The position numbers and the translations under genes are program-made. Below the pieces are notes generated by a model. That model searched no databases. It saw only the letters and a list, made by a program, of their open reading frames with translations, and was not told where the DNA came from. Shown in pieces: positions 55,265-64,000 of a DNA stretch of 64,000 nt (the stretch's first letter is position 1; every line of letters starts with the position of its first letter). Source of the stretch: Pseudomonas allokribbensis (GTDB lineage: Bacteria > Pseudomonadota > Gammaproteobacteria > Pseudomonadales > Pseudomonadaceae). The stretch covers positions 1,249,001-1,313,000 of the forward strand of contig NZ_CP062252.1 of assembly GCF_014863605.1 (NCBI RefSeq). The letters are read 5' to 3'.

Positions 55265-56008
55265 ATGGCTCAGCAGGGCAGTGGTTATCAGGCTCGCTAT
55301 AAACGCATTCTACTCAAGCTTAGCGGCGAGGCCCTGATGGGCTCGGAAGAGTTCGGGATCGATCCGAAAGTGCTGGATCGCATGGCGCTGGAAGTCGGCC
55401 AGCTGGTCGGTATCGGTGTTCAGGTCGGTCTGGTGATCGGTGGCGGCAACCTGTTCCGCGGTGAAGCGCTGAGCAAGGCCGGCATGGATCGGGTCACGGG
55501 CGACCACATGGGCATGCTGGCCACTGTGATGAACGCCCTGGCCATGCGCGATGCGCTGGAACGTGCCAATATCTCGGCCATCGTGATGTCGGCCATCTCC
55601 ATGGTCGGTGTGACCGATCACTATGATCGTCGCAAGGCCATGCGTCACCTGAACTCCAAGGACGTGGTGATTTTCGCGGCCGGTACCGGCAATCCGTTTT
55701 TCACCACGGATTCGGCAGCCTGCCTGCGCGCAATCGAAATCGATGCGGACGTCGTGCTCAAGGCGACCAAGGTCGACGGCGTCTACACTGCCGACCCGTT
55801 CAAAGACCCGCATGCCGAGAAGTTCGATCATCTGACTTATGATGAAGTACTGGATCGCAAGCTGGGCGTAATGGACCTGACGGCCATCTGCCTGTGCCGC
55901 GACCACAAGATGCCGCTGCGCGTATTCAACATGAACAAGCCTGGTGCCCTGCTGAACATCGTCCATGGCGGCGCTGAAGGCACCCTGATCGAGGAAGGTC
56001 AACAATGA
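55265..56008 (+). CDS. pyrH: UMP kinase
   Basis: This bacterial UMP kinase of the amino-acid-kinase fold has 247 residues and makes UDP from [17 protein letters not shown] at the start, [10 protein letters not shown] and [15 protein letters not shown] are typical, and [16 protein letters not shown] is the core segment. A GGAGAGA site precedes the ATG. Its stop overlaps frr by four bases (ATGA). Confidence 0.98.
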   Translation: MAQQGSGYQARYKRILLKLSGEALMGSEEFGIDPKVLDRMALEVGQLVGIGVQVGLVIGGGNLFRGEALSKAGMDRVTGDHMGMLATVMNALAMRDALERANISAIVMSAISMVGVTDHYDRRKAMRHLNSKDVVIFAAGTGNPFFTTDSAACLRAIEIDADVVLKATKVDGVYTADPFKDPHAEKFDHLTYDEVLDRKLGVMDLTAICLCRDHKMPLRVFNMNKPGALLNIVHGGAEGTLIEEGQQ

Positions 56009-56562
56009 TCAACGAAATCAAGAAAGACGCTAAAGAGCGCATGACGAAGTCCGTCGAGTCTCTGGCTCACAACTTCGGCCGCATTCGTACCGGTCAAGCG
56101 CACCCAAGCATCCTGGAGGGCGTAATGGTTCCGTACTACGGTTCCGATACCCCGATCAAGCAAGTGGCCAACATCACCGTCAAGGACGCCCGTACCCTGC
56201 AAGTGGTTGCGTTCGAGCGCAACATGCTCGGTGCTGTCGACAAGGCGATTGGTAGCGCGGGTCTGAACCTGAACCCGACCAACCTCGGTGAACTGCTGCT
56301 GATCAGCATGCCGGCCCTGACTGAAGAAACCCGTCGTGGTTTCACCAAGCAGGCGCGTGACGTGGCTGAAGACGCTCGTGTTGCCGTGCGCAACATTCGT
56401 CGCGATGCCAACAGCTCGCTGAAGGATCTGGTTAAAGAGAAAGAAATCAGTGAAGACGAAGAACGTCGTGCCACTGGCGAAATCGACGACCTGACCAAGA
56501 AGTTCGTGGCTGAAATCGACGCGAAGCTGGCAGAGAAAGAAAAAGACCTGATGGCCGTATAA
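56005..56562 (+). CDS. frr: Ribosome recycling factor
   Basis: This factor of 185 residues splits post-termination ribosomes together with EF-G. The family stretches [19 protein letters not shown] and [18 protein letters not shown] are intact. The start overlaps the pyrH stop (ATGA), showing translational coupling. uppS follows after 14 bases. Confidence 0.98.
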   Translation: MINEIKKDAKERMTKSVESLAHNFGRIRTGQAHPSILEGVMVPYYGSDTPIKQVANITVKDARTLQVVAFERNMLGAVDKAIGSAGLNLNPTNLGELLLISMPALTEETRRGFTKQARDVAEDARVAVRNIRRDANSSLKDLVKEKEISEDEERRATGEIDDLTKKFVAEIDAKLAEKEKDLMAV

Positions 56563-56576
56563 GGGTCGAGCTTTAA

Positions 56577-57332
56577 ATGGATAAGACCAAGCAGACTGCG
56601 CCGTCCGCGGTGCCGCGCCATGTCGCGATCATCATGGATGGCAACAATCGCTGGGCGAAAAAACGCTTTATGCCGGGTGTCGCCGGGCATAAAGCGGGCG
56701 TGGACGCTGTTCGGGCAGTGATCGAGGTGTGTGCCGAGGCCGGGGTCGAGGTGCTGACCCTGTTCGCCTTTTCCAGTGAGAACTGGCAGCGCCCGGCCGA
56801 TGAGGTCAGTGCCTTGATGGACCTGTTCTTCAAGGCATTGCGTCGTGAGGCCAAGCGCCTCAACGACAACAACATCAGTCTGCGCATCATTGGCGACCGC
56901 TCGCGTTTTCATCCCGAGCTTCAAGCTGCCATGCGCGAAGCCGAGGCCATGACCGCGGGCGCCAATCGTTTTGTCCTGCAGATCGCTGCCAACTACGGCG
57001 GTCAGTGGGATATCGCGCAAGCGGCGCAGCGTCTGGCTCGTGAGGTTCAGGCCGGGCATCTGCGTCCGGAAGACATCACGCCGGATCTTTTGCAAGCCTG
57101 TCTGGCGACCGGTGACCTGCCGCTGCCGGATCTGTGCATCCGCACTGGCGGCGAGCACCGCATCAGCAACTTCCTGCTGTGGCAACTGGCTTATGCCGAG
57201 TTGTACTTCTCCGACCTGTTCTGGCCGGACTTCAAACACGATGCCATGCGTATTGCGCTGGCCGATTTCGCTTCGCGTCAGCGTCGTTTCGGTAAAACGA
57301 GCGAGCAGATCGAAGCTGGAGCCCGGGTTTAA
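56577..57332 (+). CDS. uppS: Undecaprenyl diphosphate synthase
   Basis: This cis-prenyltransferase of 251 residues makes the C55 lipid carrier for peptidoglycan and other glycans. IIMDGNNRWAKKRF contains the catalytic Asp near residue 21. FAFSSENWQRP and the C-terminal RTGGEHRISNFLLWQLAYAELYF are typical. Its last base is the first base of cdsA (57332), so the two genes are coupled. Confidence 0.97.
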   Translation: MDKTKQTAPSAVPRHVAIIMDGNNRWAKKRFMPGVAGHKAGVDAVRAVIEVCAEAGVEVLTLFAFSSENWQRPADEVSALMDLFFKALRREAKRLNDNNISLRIIGDRSRFHPELQAAMREAEAMTAGANRFVLQIAANYGGQWDIAQAAQRLAREVQAGHLRPEDITPDLLQACLATGDLPLPDLCIRTGGEHRISNFLLWQLAYAELYFSDLFWPDFKHDAMRIALADFASRQRRFGKTSEQIEAGARV

Positions 57333-58138
57333 TGCTTAAACAACGAATCATCACTGCGCTGATCCTGCTGCCGATCGCCCTGGGCGGGTTTTTCCTGCTC
57401 GAGGGTTCCGGTTTTGCGCTGTTCATCGGGCTGGTCGTGAGTCTGGGTGCCTGGGAATGGGCGCGCCTGGCCGGCTTTACTGCGCAATCGTTCCGCGTCG
57501 GTTATGCGGCAGTGGTCGCGCTGATGTTGTTCGTCATGTACATTCTGCCGGGGCTGGCACCCTGGGTGCTCGGCGCCTCGGTGATCTGGTGGGCGGTGGC
57601 GACCTGGCTGGTGCTGACCTATCCGCGCTCCAGCGAGCGCTGGGCCAGCGCCGCGAGCAAACTGGTGATCGGTTTGTTGATTCTGCTGCCGGCCTGGCAA
57701 GGGCTGGTCCAGATCAAGCAATACCCGCTGGGCAACTGGCTGATCATGGCAGTGATGGTGCTGGTCTGGGGCGCCGATATCGGTGCCTATTTCTCCGGCC
57801 GTGCTTTCGGCAAGCGCAAGCTGGCCCCGCAAGTCAGCCCGGGTAAAAGCTGGGAAGGCGTGTATGGCGGTCTGGCGCTGAGCCTGGTGATCACCACGCT
57901 GGTCGCTCTGTTTCGTGACTGGACGGTGGCGCAGTTGTTCAAGGGCCTGATCGGCGCTGCGCTGATTGTGTTCATCTCGGTGGTGGGCGATCTGACGGAA
58001 AGCATGTTCAAGCGCCAGTCCGGCATCAAGGACAGCAGTAATCTGCTGCCTGGTCATGGCGGCGTACTGGATCGCATTGACAGTCTGACAGCGGCGATCC
58101 CGGTATTCGCGGTGTTGCTGTGGATGGCTGCGCCGTGA
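57332..58138 (+). CDS. cdsA: Phosphatidate cytidylyltransferase
   Basis: This inner-membrane enzyme of 268 residues makes CDP-diacylglycerol from phosphatidate and CTP. It has several transmembrane segments. The signature near the C-terminus, [33 protein letters not shown], is complete. It is coupled to uppS upstream and overlaps dxr downstream (GTGA). Confidence 0.97.
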   Translation: MLKQRIITALILLPIALGGFFLLEGSGFALFIGLVVSLGAWEWARLAGFTAQSFRVGYAAVVALMLFVMYILPGLAPWVLGASVIWWAVATWLVLTYPRSSERWASAASKLVIGLLILLPAWQGLVQIKQYPLGNWLIMAVMVLVWGADIGAYFSGRAFGKRKLAPQVSPGKSWEGVYGGLALSLVITTLVALFRDWTVAQLFKGLIGAALIVFISVVGDLTESMFKRQSGIKDSSNLLPGHGGVLDRIDSLTAAIPVFAVLLWMAAP

Positions 58139-59325
58139 GTCGCCCGCAGCAGATTACCGTATTGGGGGCAACCGGCTCGATCGGTCGGAGCACCCTTGAT
58201 GTCATTGCTCGTCACCCTGAGCGATATCAGGTTTTTGCACTGAGCGGCTTTGCTCGTCTCAGTGAGCTGTTTGCCTTGTGCGTGCGCCATGTCCCTCAGT
58301 TTGCAGTCGTGCCGGAAGTCGGCGCCGCTCGTGGCTTGCAGGACGACTTGCGTGCCGCGGGGCTGTCGACGCGGGTGCTGGTGGGGGAGGAGGGCCTGTG
58401 TCAGGTCGCGGCCGCCCCTGAGGTGGATGCCGTAATGGCGGCCATCGTCGGCGCCGCCGGTCTGCGCCCGACCCTTGCGGCGGTCGAGGCAGGCAAGAAG
58501 ATCCTTCTGGCCAACAAGGAGGCGCTGGTGATGTCCGGCGCCTTGTTCATGGACGCTGTGCGCAAGAGCGGTTCGGTCCTGCTGCCAATCGACAGCGAGC
58601 ACAATGCGATTTTCCAGTGCATGCCGCAGGATTTTGCCCGTGGCTTGAGTACTGTCGGCGTACGTCGGATTTTGCTGACAGCTTCCGGCGGTCCTTTCCG
58701 GCAGACGCCGATGGCCGAACTGGCGCATGTTTCACCCGACCAGGCCTGTGCTCATCCGAACTGGTCCATGGGGCGCAAGATTTCCGTGGATTCGGCCAGC
58801 ATGATGAACAAGGGCCTCGAGTTGATCGAGGCCTGCTGGTTGTTCGATGCCAGGCCGTCGCAAGTCGAAGTGGTGATCCATCCGCAGAGCGTGATTCATT
58901 CTCTGGTTGATTATGTGGACGGCTCGGTGCTGGCGCAGTTGGGCAATCCCGACATGCGCACCCCGATCGCCAATGCGCTGGCCTGGCCTGAGCGCATCGA
59001 TTCCGGCGTGGCGCCATTGGACCTGTTTGCCATCGCGCGCCTGGACTTCGAAGCGCCCGATGAAGAGCGCTTCCCGTGCCTGCGACTTGCGCGTCAGGCG
59101 GCCGAGGCCGGCAACAGTGCCCCGGCCATGCTCAATGCCGCGAATGAGGTGGCAGTGGCAGCGTTTCTCGACGGGCGGGTTCGCTACCTGGAAATCGCGA
59201 GTATCATCGAGGAAGTGTTGAATCTCGAGCCAGTGGTTGCTCTGAATGATCTCGATGCGGTGTTCACGGCGGACGCGGCAGCACGCGCTCTGGCCGGGCA
59301 ATGGTTGATCCGTCACGGTCGATAG
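58135..59325 (+). CDS. dxr: 1-deoxy-D-xylulose-5-phosphate reductoisomerase
   Basis: This is the MEP-pathway enzyme, 396 residues, that makes isoprenoid precursors from DXP using NADPH. The start is GTG 58135, which overlaps the cdsA stop and gives [17 protein letters not shown] with the NADPH-binding loop. Active-site stretches include [18 protein letters not shown] and [19 protein letters not shown]. Together with uppS it supplies polyprenyl lipids. Full length. Confidence 0.97.
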   Translation: MSRPQQITVLGATGSIGRSTLDVIARHPERYQVFALSGFARLSELFALCVRHVPQFAVVPEVGAARGLQDDLRAAGLSTRVLVGEEGLCQVAAAPEVDAVMAAIVGAAGLRPTLAAVEAGKKILLANKEALVMSGALFMDAVRKSGSVLLPIDSEHNAIFQCMPQDFARGLSTVGVRRILLTASGGPFRQTPMAELAHVSPDQACAHPNWSMGRKISVDSASMMNKGLELIEACWLFDARPSQVEVVIHPQSVIHSLVDYVDGSVLAQLGNPDMRTPIANALAWPERIDSGVAPLDLFAIARLDFEAPDEERFPCLRLARQAAEAGNSAPAMLNAANEVAVAAFLDGRVRYLEIASIIEEVLNLEPVVALNDLDAVFTADAAARALAGQWLIRHGR

Positions 59326-59377
59326 ACCCTGCGGTACAGGCTCCACGCGGCATAGGACAGGAATGCGGAGAAAGTAG

Positions 59378-60730
59378 ATGAGCGCGCTCTATATGATTGC
59401 CGGCACCCTGATCGCCTTGGGTGTGCTGGTCACCTTTCACGAATTCGGCCACTTCTGGGTCGCGCGTCGCTGTGGCGTCAAGGTTCTGCGCTTTTCCGTA
59501 GGCTTCGGCATGCCATTGCTGCGCTGGCACGACAAGCAGGGTACTGAGTTTGTTGTCGCAGCCATTCCGTTGGGCGGCTACGTCAAGATGCTCGACGAGC
59601 GTGAAGGCGAAGTGCCCGCTGATCAGCTTCATCAATCCTTCAATCGCAAGTCCGTTCGTCAGCGTATTGCCATCGTTGCAGCCGGCCCGGTCGCCAACTT
59701 CCTGCTGGCCATGGTGTTCTTCTGGGTGCTGGCCATGCTGGGCAGCGAACAGGTGCGTCCAGTCATTGGTGCGGTCGAGTCCGGCAGTCTCGCGGCAAAG
59801 GCCGGGCTGAGTGCGGGCCAGGAAATCATTGCCATCGATGGCGAGCCGACTACTGGCTGGGCTGCGGTCAATCTGCAATTGGTGCGTCGTCTGGGGGAAA
59901 GCGGTTCCTTGCAGGTGCTGGTGCGTGAGCAGGGCTCCACGGCTGATTCGCCACGTGAACTTGCACTCGATCACTGGCTGAAGGGTGCCGACGAGCCCGA
60001 TCCGATTCGCTCCCTGGGTATTCGCCCGTGGCGTCCGGCGTTGCCGCCGATTCTCGCTGAGCTCGATCCGAAAGGCCCGGCTCAGGCAGCCGGGCTGAAA
60101 ACCGGTGACCGTCTGCTGGCGCTGGATGGCAAGGCGCTGGATGACTGGCAGCAGGTGGTCGATACCGTTCGTACGCGTCCTGATACCAAAATCATGCTGC
60201 ACATTGAGCGCGACGGTGCTCAAATCGACGTCCCTGTGACCCTGGCTGCGCGCGGCGAGAGCAAATCGCCAAGTGGTTATCTGGGGGCGGGAGTGAAAGC
60301 TGTCGACTGGCCGCCGGAGATGATCCGCGAGGTCAGTTATGGTCCTTTGGCCGCGATTGGCGAGGGTGCCCGTCGTACCTGGACCATGAGTGTCCTGACG
60401 CTGGATTCACTGAAGAAAATGCTGTTCGGCGAGCTCTCGGTAAAAAACTTGAGTGGACCGATAACCATTGCTAAAGTGGCGGGCGCTTCTGCCCAGTCGG
60501 GTGTCGCTGATTTCCTGAATTTCCTTGCTTATCTGAGTATTAGCCTGGGGGTTCTGAATTTGCTGCCCATTCCTGTACTGGATGGGGGGCATTTGTTGTT
60601 TTATCTGATCGAGTGGGCGCGTGGTCGTCCCTTGTCGGATCGGGTGCAAGGTTGGGGGATACAGATCGGTATCAGTTTGGTGGTCGGGGTGATGTTGCTT
60701 GCTCTGGTCAACGATCTGGGTCGACTGTAA
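59378..60730 (+). CDS. rseP: RseP (MucP), site-2 intramembrane protease
   Basis: This membrane zinc protease of 450 residues cleaves the anti-sigma factor (MucA/RseA) after the site-1 cut and so releases AlgU. The HEFGH motif is at residues 21-25 and the zinc-ligand Asp in LDGGH near 402. Two PDZ domains fall between them (about 115-200 and 210-300, e.g. AGLSAGQEIIAIDGEPTTGW and GLKTGDRLLALDGKALD). It lies directly before bamA, from which a hairpin separates it. Confidence 0.96.
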   Translation: MSALYMIAGTLIALGVLVTFHEFGHFWVARRCGVKVLRFSVGFGMPLLRWHDKQGTEFVVAAIPLGGYVKMLDEREGEVPADQLHQSFNRKSVRQRIAIVAAGPVANFLLAMVFFWVLAMLGSEQVRPVIGAVESGSLAAKAGLSAGQEIIAIDGEPTTGWAAVNLQLVRRLGESGSLQVLVREQGSTADSPRELALDHWLKGADEPDPIRSLGIRPWRPALPPILAELDPKGPAQAAGLKTGDRLLALDGKALDDWQQVVDTVRTRPDTKIMLHIERDGAQIDVPVTLAARGESKSPSGYLGAGVKAVDWPPEMIREVSYGPLAAIGEGARRTWTMSVLTLDSLKKMLFGELSVKNLSGPITIAKVAGASAQSGVADFLNFLAYLSISLGVLNLLPIPVLDGGHLLFYLIEWARGRPLSDRVQGWGIQIGISLVVGVMLLALVNDLGRL

Positions 60731-60750
60731 CGCTTCGCTGAATTGCGAAT

Positions 60751-60774
60751 CTGCCGCATTTTGCGGCAGTTTGT
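60751..60774 (+). terminator. Hairpin between rseP and bamA
   Basis: CTGCCGC and GCGGCAG with loop ATTTT, then TTTGTTTATT. It would reduce read-through from rseP, so bamA may need its own promoter or tolerate partial termination. Confidence 0.75.
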
Positions 60775-60804
60775 TTATTGCCAGTTGGAATAAGAAAGGA
60801 CTTC

Positions 60805-63192
60805 ATGAAACGTCTGCTGCTAACTGCGGTTCTCACCGTATTGATGATCGCCGAAGTTCACGCCGAGTCCTTCACTATCTCTGATATTCGCGTCAATGGC
60901 CTCCAGCGGGTCTCCGCGGGTAGCGTCTTTGGTGCCTTGCCGTTGAACGTCGGCGAGCAGGCGGATGATCGTCGCCTGGTGGAATCCACTCGTGCGTTGT
61001 TCAAAACCGGTTTCTTTCAAGATATCCAGCTGGGCCGCGAAGGCAACGTTCTGGTGATCACTGTCGTCGAACGTCCATCGGTCGCGAGCATCGAGATCGA
61101 AGGCAACAAGGCGATCTCCACCGAAGACCTGATGAAGGGCCTCAAGCAATCCGGTCTGGCCGAAGGCGAGATCTTCCAGCGTGCGACCCTCGAAGGCGTG
61201 CGCAACGAGTTGCAACGTCAATACGTTGCACAAGGTCGTTACTCGGCCACGGTTGATACCGAAGTGGTATCGCAGCCGCGTAACCGTGTCGGCCTGAAAG
61301 TGAAGATCAACGAAGGCACCGTCGCCGCCATTCAGCACATCAACGTGGTGGGCAACACGGTTTTTCCCGAAGAAGACCTGACCGACCTGTTCGAGCTGAA
61401 AACCACCAACTGGCTGTCGTTCTTCAAGAACGACGACAAGTACGCCCGTGAAAAGCTTTCCGGTGACCTGGAGCGTCTGCGTTCCTACTACCTGGACCGC
61501 GGCTATATCAACATGGATATCGCTTCGACCCAGGTGTCCATCACTCCGGACAAAAAGCACGTCTACATCACCGTCAACGTGACCGAAGGCGAGAAGTACA
61601 CCGTCCGTGACGTCAAGCTCAGCGGTGACCTGAAAGTTCCTGAGGATCAGGTCAAGTCGCTGTTGCTGGTGCAGAAAGGCCAGGTGTTCTCGCGCAAGCT
61701 GATGACCACCACCTCGGAACTGATCACTCGTCGTCTGGGTAACGAGGGCTACACCTTCGCCAACGTCAACGGTGTTCCGCAGCCGCACGATGATGACCAC
61801 ACCGTGGACATCCTGTTCGCTGTCGATCCGGGCAAGCGTGCCTACGTCAACCGTATCAACTTCCGTGGCAACACCAAGTCCGAAGACGAAGTGCTGCGCC
61901 GTGAAATGCGTCAGATGGAAGGTGGCTGGGCTTCGACCTACCTGATCGACCAGTCCAAGACCCGTCTGGAGCGTCTGGGCTTCTTCAAAGAAGTCAACGT
62001 TGAAACTCCGGCCGTTCCGGGTGTCGACGACCAGGTTGACGTGAACTACAGCGTTGAAGAGCAGGCTTCCGGCTCGATCACCGCCAGCGTCGGTTTCGCC
62101 CAGAGCGCCGGTCTGATCCTCGGTGGCTCGATCACCCAGAACAACTTCCTGGGTACCGGTAACCGCGTCAGCGTCGGCCTGACCCGAAGCGAATACCAGA
62201 GCCGTTACAACTTCGGCTACGTTGACCCCTACTGGACCGCCGATGGCGTGAGCCTGGGCTACAACGCGTTCTATCGCACCACCGACTACAAAGACCTCGA
62301 CGTCGACGTAGCAAGCTACGCGGTGGACAGCCTGGGTGCCGGTGTGAACGTTGGCTACCCGATCAGCGAGACTTCGCGTCTGACCTTCGGTCTGTCCGCT
62401 CAGCAGGACAAGATCAAGACCGGTACTTACACCGTTGACGAGATTTTCGACTTCGTCAAGAAGGAAGGCGACCAATACCTGAACTTCAAGGCGTCGGCCG
62501 GCTGGTCCGAATCCACCCTGAACAAAGGCGTGTTGCCAACCCGTGGCCGTTCCCAGAGCCTGACCCTGGAATCGACCATTCCTGGCAGCGACCTGTCGTT
62601 CTACAAGCTTGATTACCGTGGCCAGCTGTTCCAGCCGATCACCGAGAACTACACACTGCGTCTGCATACCGAACTGGGTTACGGCGACGGTTATGGTTCG
62701 ACTGATGGCTTGCCATTCTACGAAAACTACTATGCTGGTGGTTTCAACTCGGTTCGTGGCTTCAAAGACAGCACCCTTGGTCCGCGCAGTACGCCGAGCC
62801 GTGGTCAGGCAGTAACCGGTAATACCGGTACGCTCGCCGACCCGGATCAGGATCCGCTGCCGTTCGGCGGTAACGTGTTGATCCAGGGTGGTGTCGAGGT
62901 GTTGTTCCCACTGCCGTTCGTGAAAGATCAGCGCTCCCTGCGTACATCGGTATTCTGGGACGTCGGTAACGTGTTCGATTCGACTTGCAAGTCGACCACT
63001 AACGCCGATGGTTCGAAGGCCAATACCCAATGCAACGACATCAGCCTGAGCAACATGGCCAGTTCCGTCGGTGTCGGCGTGACCTGGGTTACCGCACTGG
63101 GTCCTTTGAGCTTCGCGTTGGCCACACCGATCAAGAAACCGGATAACGCTGAAACTCAAGTGTTCCAATTCTCCCTCGGCCAGACGTTCTAA
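60805..63192 (+). CDS. bamA: BamA (Opr86), outer-membrane protein assembly factor
   Basis: This is the central barrel of the BAM machine, 795 residues, which folds outer-membrane proteins. The signal peptide ends EVHA near residue 20. Five POTRA domains follow (about 22-420), then the beta-barrel. The family loop VRGF is in GGFNSVRGFKDSTLGPRS, and the protein ends with the C-terminal Phe (QFSLGQTF). ATG 60805 with AAAGGA was chosen. skp is 45 bases downstream, completing the outer-membrane assembly set. Confidence 0.98.
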   Translation: MKRLLLTAVLTVLMIAEVHAESFTISDIRVNGLQRVSAGSVFGALPLNVGEQADDRRLVESTRALFKTGFFQDIQLGREGNVLVITVVERPSVASIEIEGNKAISTEDLMKGLKQSGLAEGEIFQRATLEGVRNELQRQYVAQGRYSATVDTEVVSQPRNRVGLKVKINEGTVAAIQHINVVGNTVFPEEDLTDLFELKTTNWLSFFKNDDKYAREKLSGDLERLRSYYLDRGYINMDIASTQVSITPDKKHVYITVNVTEGEKYTVRDVKLSGDLKVPEDQVKSLLLVQKGQVFSRKLMTTTSELITRRLGNEGYTFANVNGVPQPHDDDHTVDILFAVDPGKRAYVNRINFRGNTKSEDEVLRREMRQMEGGWASTYLIDQSKTRLERLGFFKEVNVETPAVPGVDDQVDVNYSVEEQASGSITASVGFAQSAGLILGGSITQNNFLGTGNRVSVGLTRSEYQSRYNFGYVDPYWTADGVSLGYNAFYRTTDYKDLDVDVASYAVDSLGAGVNVGYPISETSRLTFGLSAQQDKIKTGTYTVDEIFDFVKKEGDQYLNFKASAGWSESTLNKGVLPTRGRSQSLTLESTIPGSDLSFYKLDYRGQLFQPITENYTLRLHTELGYGDGYGSTDGLPFYENYYAGGFNSVRGFKDSTLGPRSTPSRGQAVTGNTGTLADPDQDPLPFGGNVLIQGGVEVLFPLPFVKDQRSLRTSVFWDVGNVFDSTCKSTTNADGSKANTQCNDISLSNMASSVGVGVTWVTALGPLSFALATPIKKPDNAETQVFQFSLGQTF

Positions 63193-63237
63193 GCGTCTGA
63201 CCCAAGATAACGACAATGGATTTTGTAGGAGTGCATC

Positions 63238-63741
63238 GTGCGTAAGTTGACTCAATTGGTTCTCCTGGCCTCCGTACTGGTGGCAGGCCCGGCATTTGCC
63301 GACATGAAAATCGCTGTTCTGAACTATCAGATGGCACTGCTGGAATCCGACGCAGCCAAGAAATACGCTGTGGATGCCGAGAAGAAGTTCGGCCCTCAAC
63401 TGACCAAGCTCAAGACGCTGGAAAGCAGCGCCAAGGGCATTCAGGATCGTTTGATGGCTGGTGGCGACAAGATGCAGCAGGGCGAGCGTGAGCGTCTGGA
63501 GCTGGAATTCAAGCAAAAGGCCCGTGACTTCCAGTTCCAGTCCAAGGAACTGAACGAAGCCAAAGCCGTTGCTGACCGTGAAATGCTCAAGCAGCTCAAG
63601 CCGAAACTGGATAGCGCAGTGGAAGAAGTCATCAAGAAAGGTGGTTTTGACCTGGTGTTCGAGCGTGGCGCAGTGATCGATGTCAAACCTCAATATGACA
63701 TCACGCGCCAGGTTATCGAGCGCATGAATCAGCTGAAGTAA
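63238..63741 (+). CDS. skp: Skp/OmpH periplasmic chaperone
   Basis: This chaperone of 167 residues carries unfolded outer-membrane proteins across the periplasm. A signal peptide (VLVAGPAFA, cleavage after about residue 21) is followed by a Lys/Glu-rich coiled-coil hairpin (KLKTLESSAKGIQDRLMAG...). It starts at GTG 63238, with TAGGAG before it. lpxD begins three bases after its stop. Confidence 0.95.
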   Translation: MRKLTQLVLLASVLVAGPAFADMKIAVLNYQMALLESDAAKKYAVDAEKKFGPQLTKLKTLESSAKGIQDRLMAGGDKMQQGERERLELEFKQKARDFQFQSKELNEAKAVADREMLKQLKPKLDSAVEEVIKKGGFDLVFERGAVIDVKPQYDITRQVIERMNQLK

Positions 63742-63744
63742 CCC

Positions 63745-64000
63745 ATGACCGTGACTATCAAACTCGGCCAGTTGGCCGAGTTCCTCGGTGCCACCCTGAG
63801 TGGCGACCCCGAGAAGCAAATTACTGGGCTAGCCACCTTGCAGGAGGCTGGCCCAGCTCAGTTGAGCTTTCTGGCAAACCCCCAATACCGCAAATACCTC
63901 GCTGGCTCGCAGGCGGCGGCACTGCTGCTCAAAGCGGCTGATGCCGAAGGTTATGCCGGTAATGCATTGGTGGTGCCGGATCCTTATCTGGCTTACGCAC
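63745..64000 (+). CDS. lpxD: LpxD, UDP-3-O-acylglucosamine N-acyltransferase (cut at window edge)
   Basis: The first 85 codons are present, starting at ATG 63745 ([22 protein letters not shown]). The part seen matches the N-terminal uridine-binding domain of LpxD, including [28 protein letters not shown]. LpxD adds an N-linked hydroxyacyl chain in lipid A synthesis. The beta-helix part lies outside the window. Confidence 0.95.
   Translation, partial: MTVTIKLGQLAEFLGATLSGDPEKQITGLATLQEAGPAQLSFLANPQYRKYLAGSQAAALLLKAADAEGYAGNALVVPDPYLAYA

Noticed and set aside
60820..63819. A 999-codon open frame antisense to bamA and skp
   Set aside because: It is the shadow of strongly biased codons in bamA. 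The translation is low-complexity (many Val, His, Gln) and matches nothing known.

Overview
This 64 kb window looks like a chromosomal segment of a Pseudomonas of the fluorescens group. The protein set, the GC-rich codon use, REP-type palindromes with ...GCTCCCACAG ends and a large dispersed repeat typical of fluorescens-group genomes all point there. Most gene orders match what I remember of P. aeruginosa PAO1 (prfB/lysS, adk/ppc, csdA/dapD, glnD/map/rpsB/tsf/pyrH/frr/uppS/cdsA/dxr/rseP/bamA/skp/lpxD). No tRNA, rRNA, CRISPR array, prophage or insertion sequence was seen.

Layout. 1-6.1 kb: the distal part of the wsp surface-sensing operon (wspC truncated at the window edge, then wspD, wspE, wspF, wspR), which sets cyclic-di-GMP through the WspR diguanylate cyclase. 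6.2-8.9 kb: prfB with an intact programmed +1 frameshift, then lysS. 9-15 kb: a TetR regulator, lipoproteins, a DUF1704/QEGLA metalloprotein, a lipoprotein hydrolase, and a DUF4398/OmpA envelope-stress pair (lptF-like) behind a good AlgU (sigma-22) promoter candidate. 15-23 kb: ppc, adk, tsaB, small conserved genes, a DUF72 protein, an isocitrate-lyase-like enzyme, a proline-rich protein with a duplicated motif, and rsmJ. 23-28 kb: a TetR repressor divergent from a MexJK-like RND efflux pair, with a palindromic operator candidate between them. 28-31 kb: a structured dispersed repeat, a class II Fic protein, a DUF4197 protein and a YbaY-like lipoprotein. 31-40 kb: plsB, then a cold-shock gene, a small conserved gene, rlmA, dapE and the ndvB-type glucan synthase. 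39.6-45.4 kb: tcdA, sufE/csdE-like, csdA, dapD, an ArsC-like protein and a CPA1 Na+/H+ antiporter. 45.4-48 kb: three tandem astacin-like zinc peptidase paralogues, which look like an accessory insertion in a conserved gene order. 48-64 kb: dapC, glnD, map, then the rpsB-tsf and pyrH-frr-uppS-cdsA-dxr-rseP-bamA-skp-lpxD block, cut in lpxD at the right edge.

How the genes work together. dapC, dapD and dapE supply three steps of the succinylase route to diaminopimelate and lysine. csdA with the SufE-like protein mobilises sulfur, and tcdA and tsaB both serve t6A tRNA modification. uppS, cdsA, plsB, rseP, bamA, skp and lpxD build and guard the envelope. The least explained parts are the three-peptidase cluster (45.46-47.96 kb), the Fic gene next to a structured repeat, and the repeat-motif protein at 21.66-22.27 kb.
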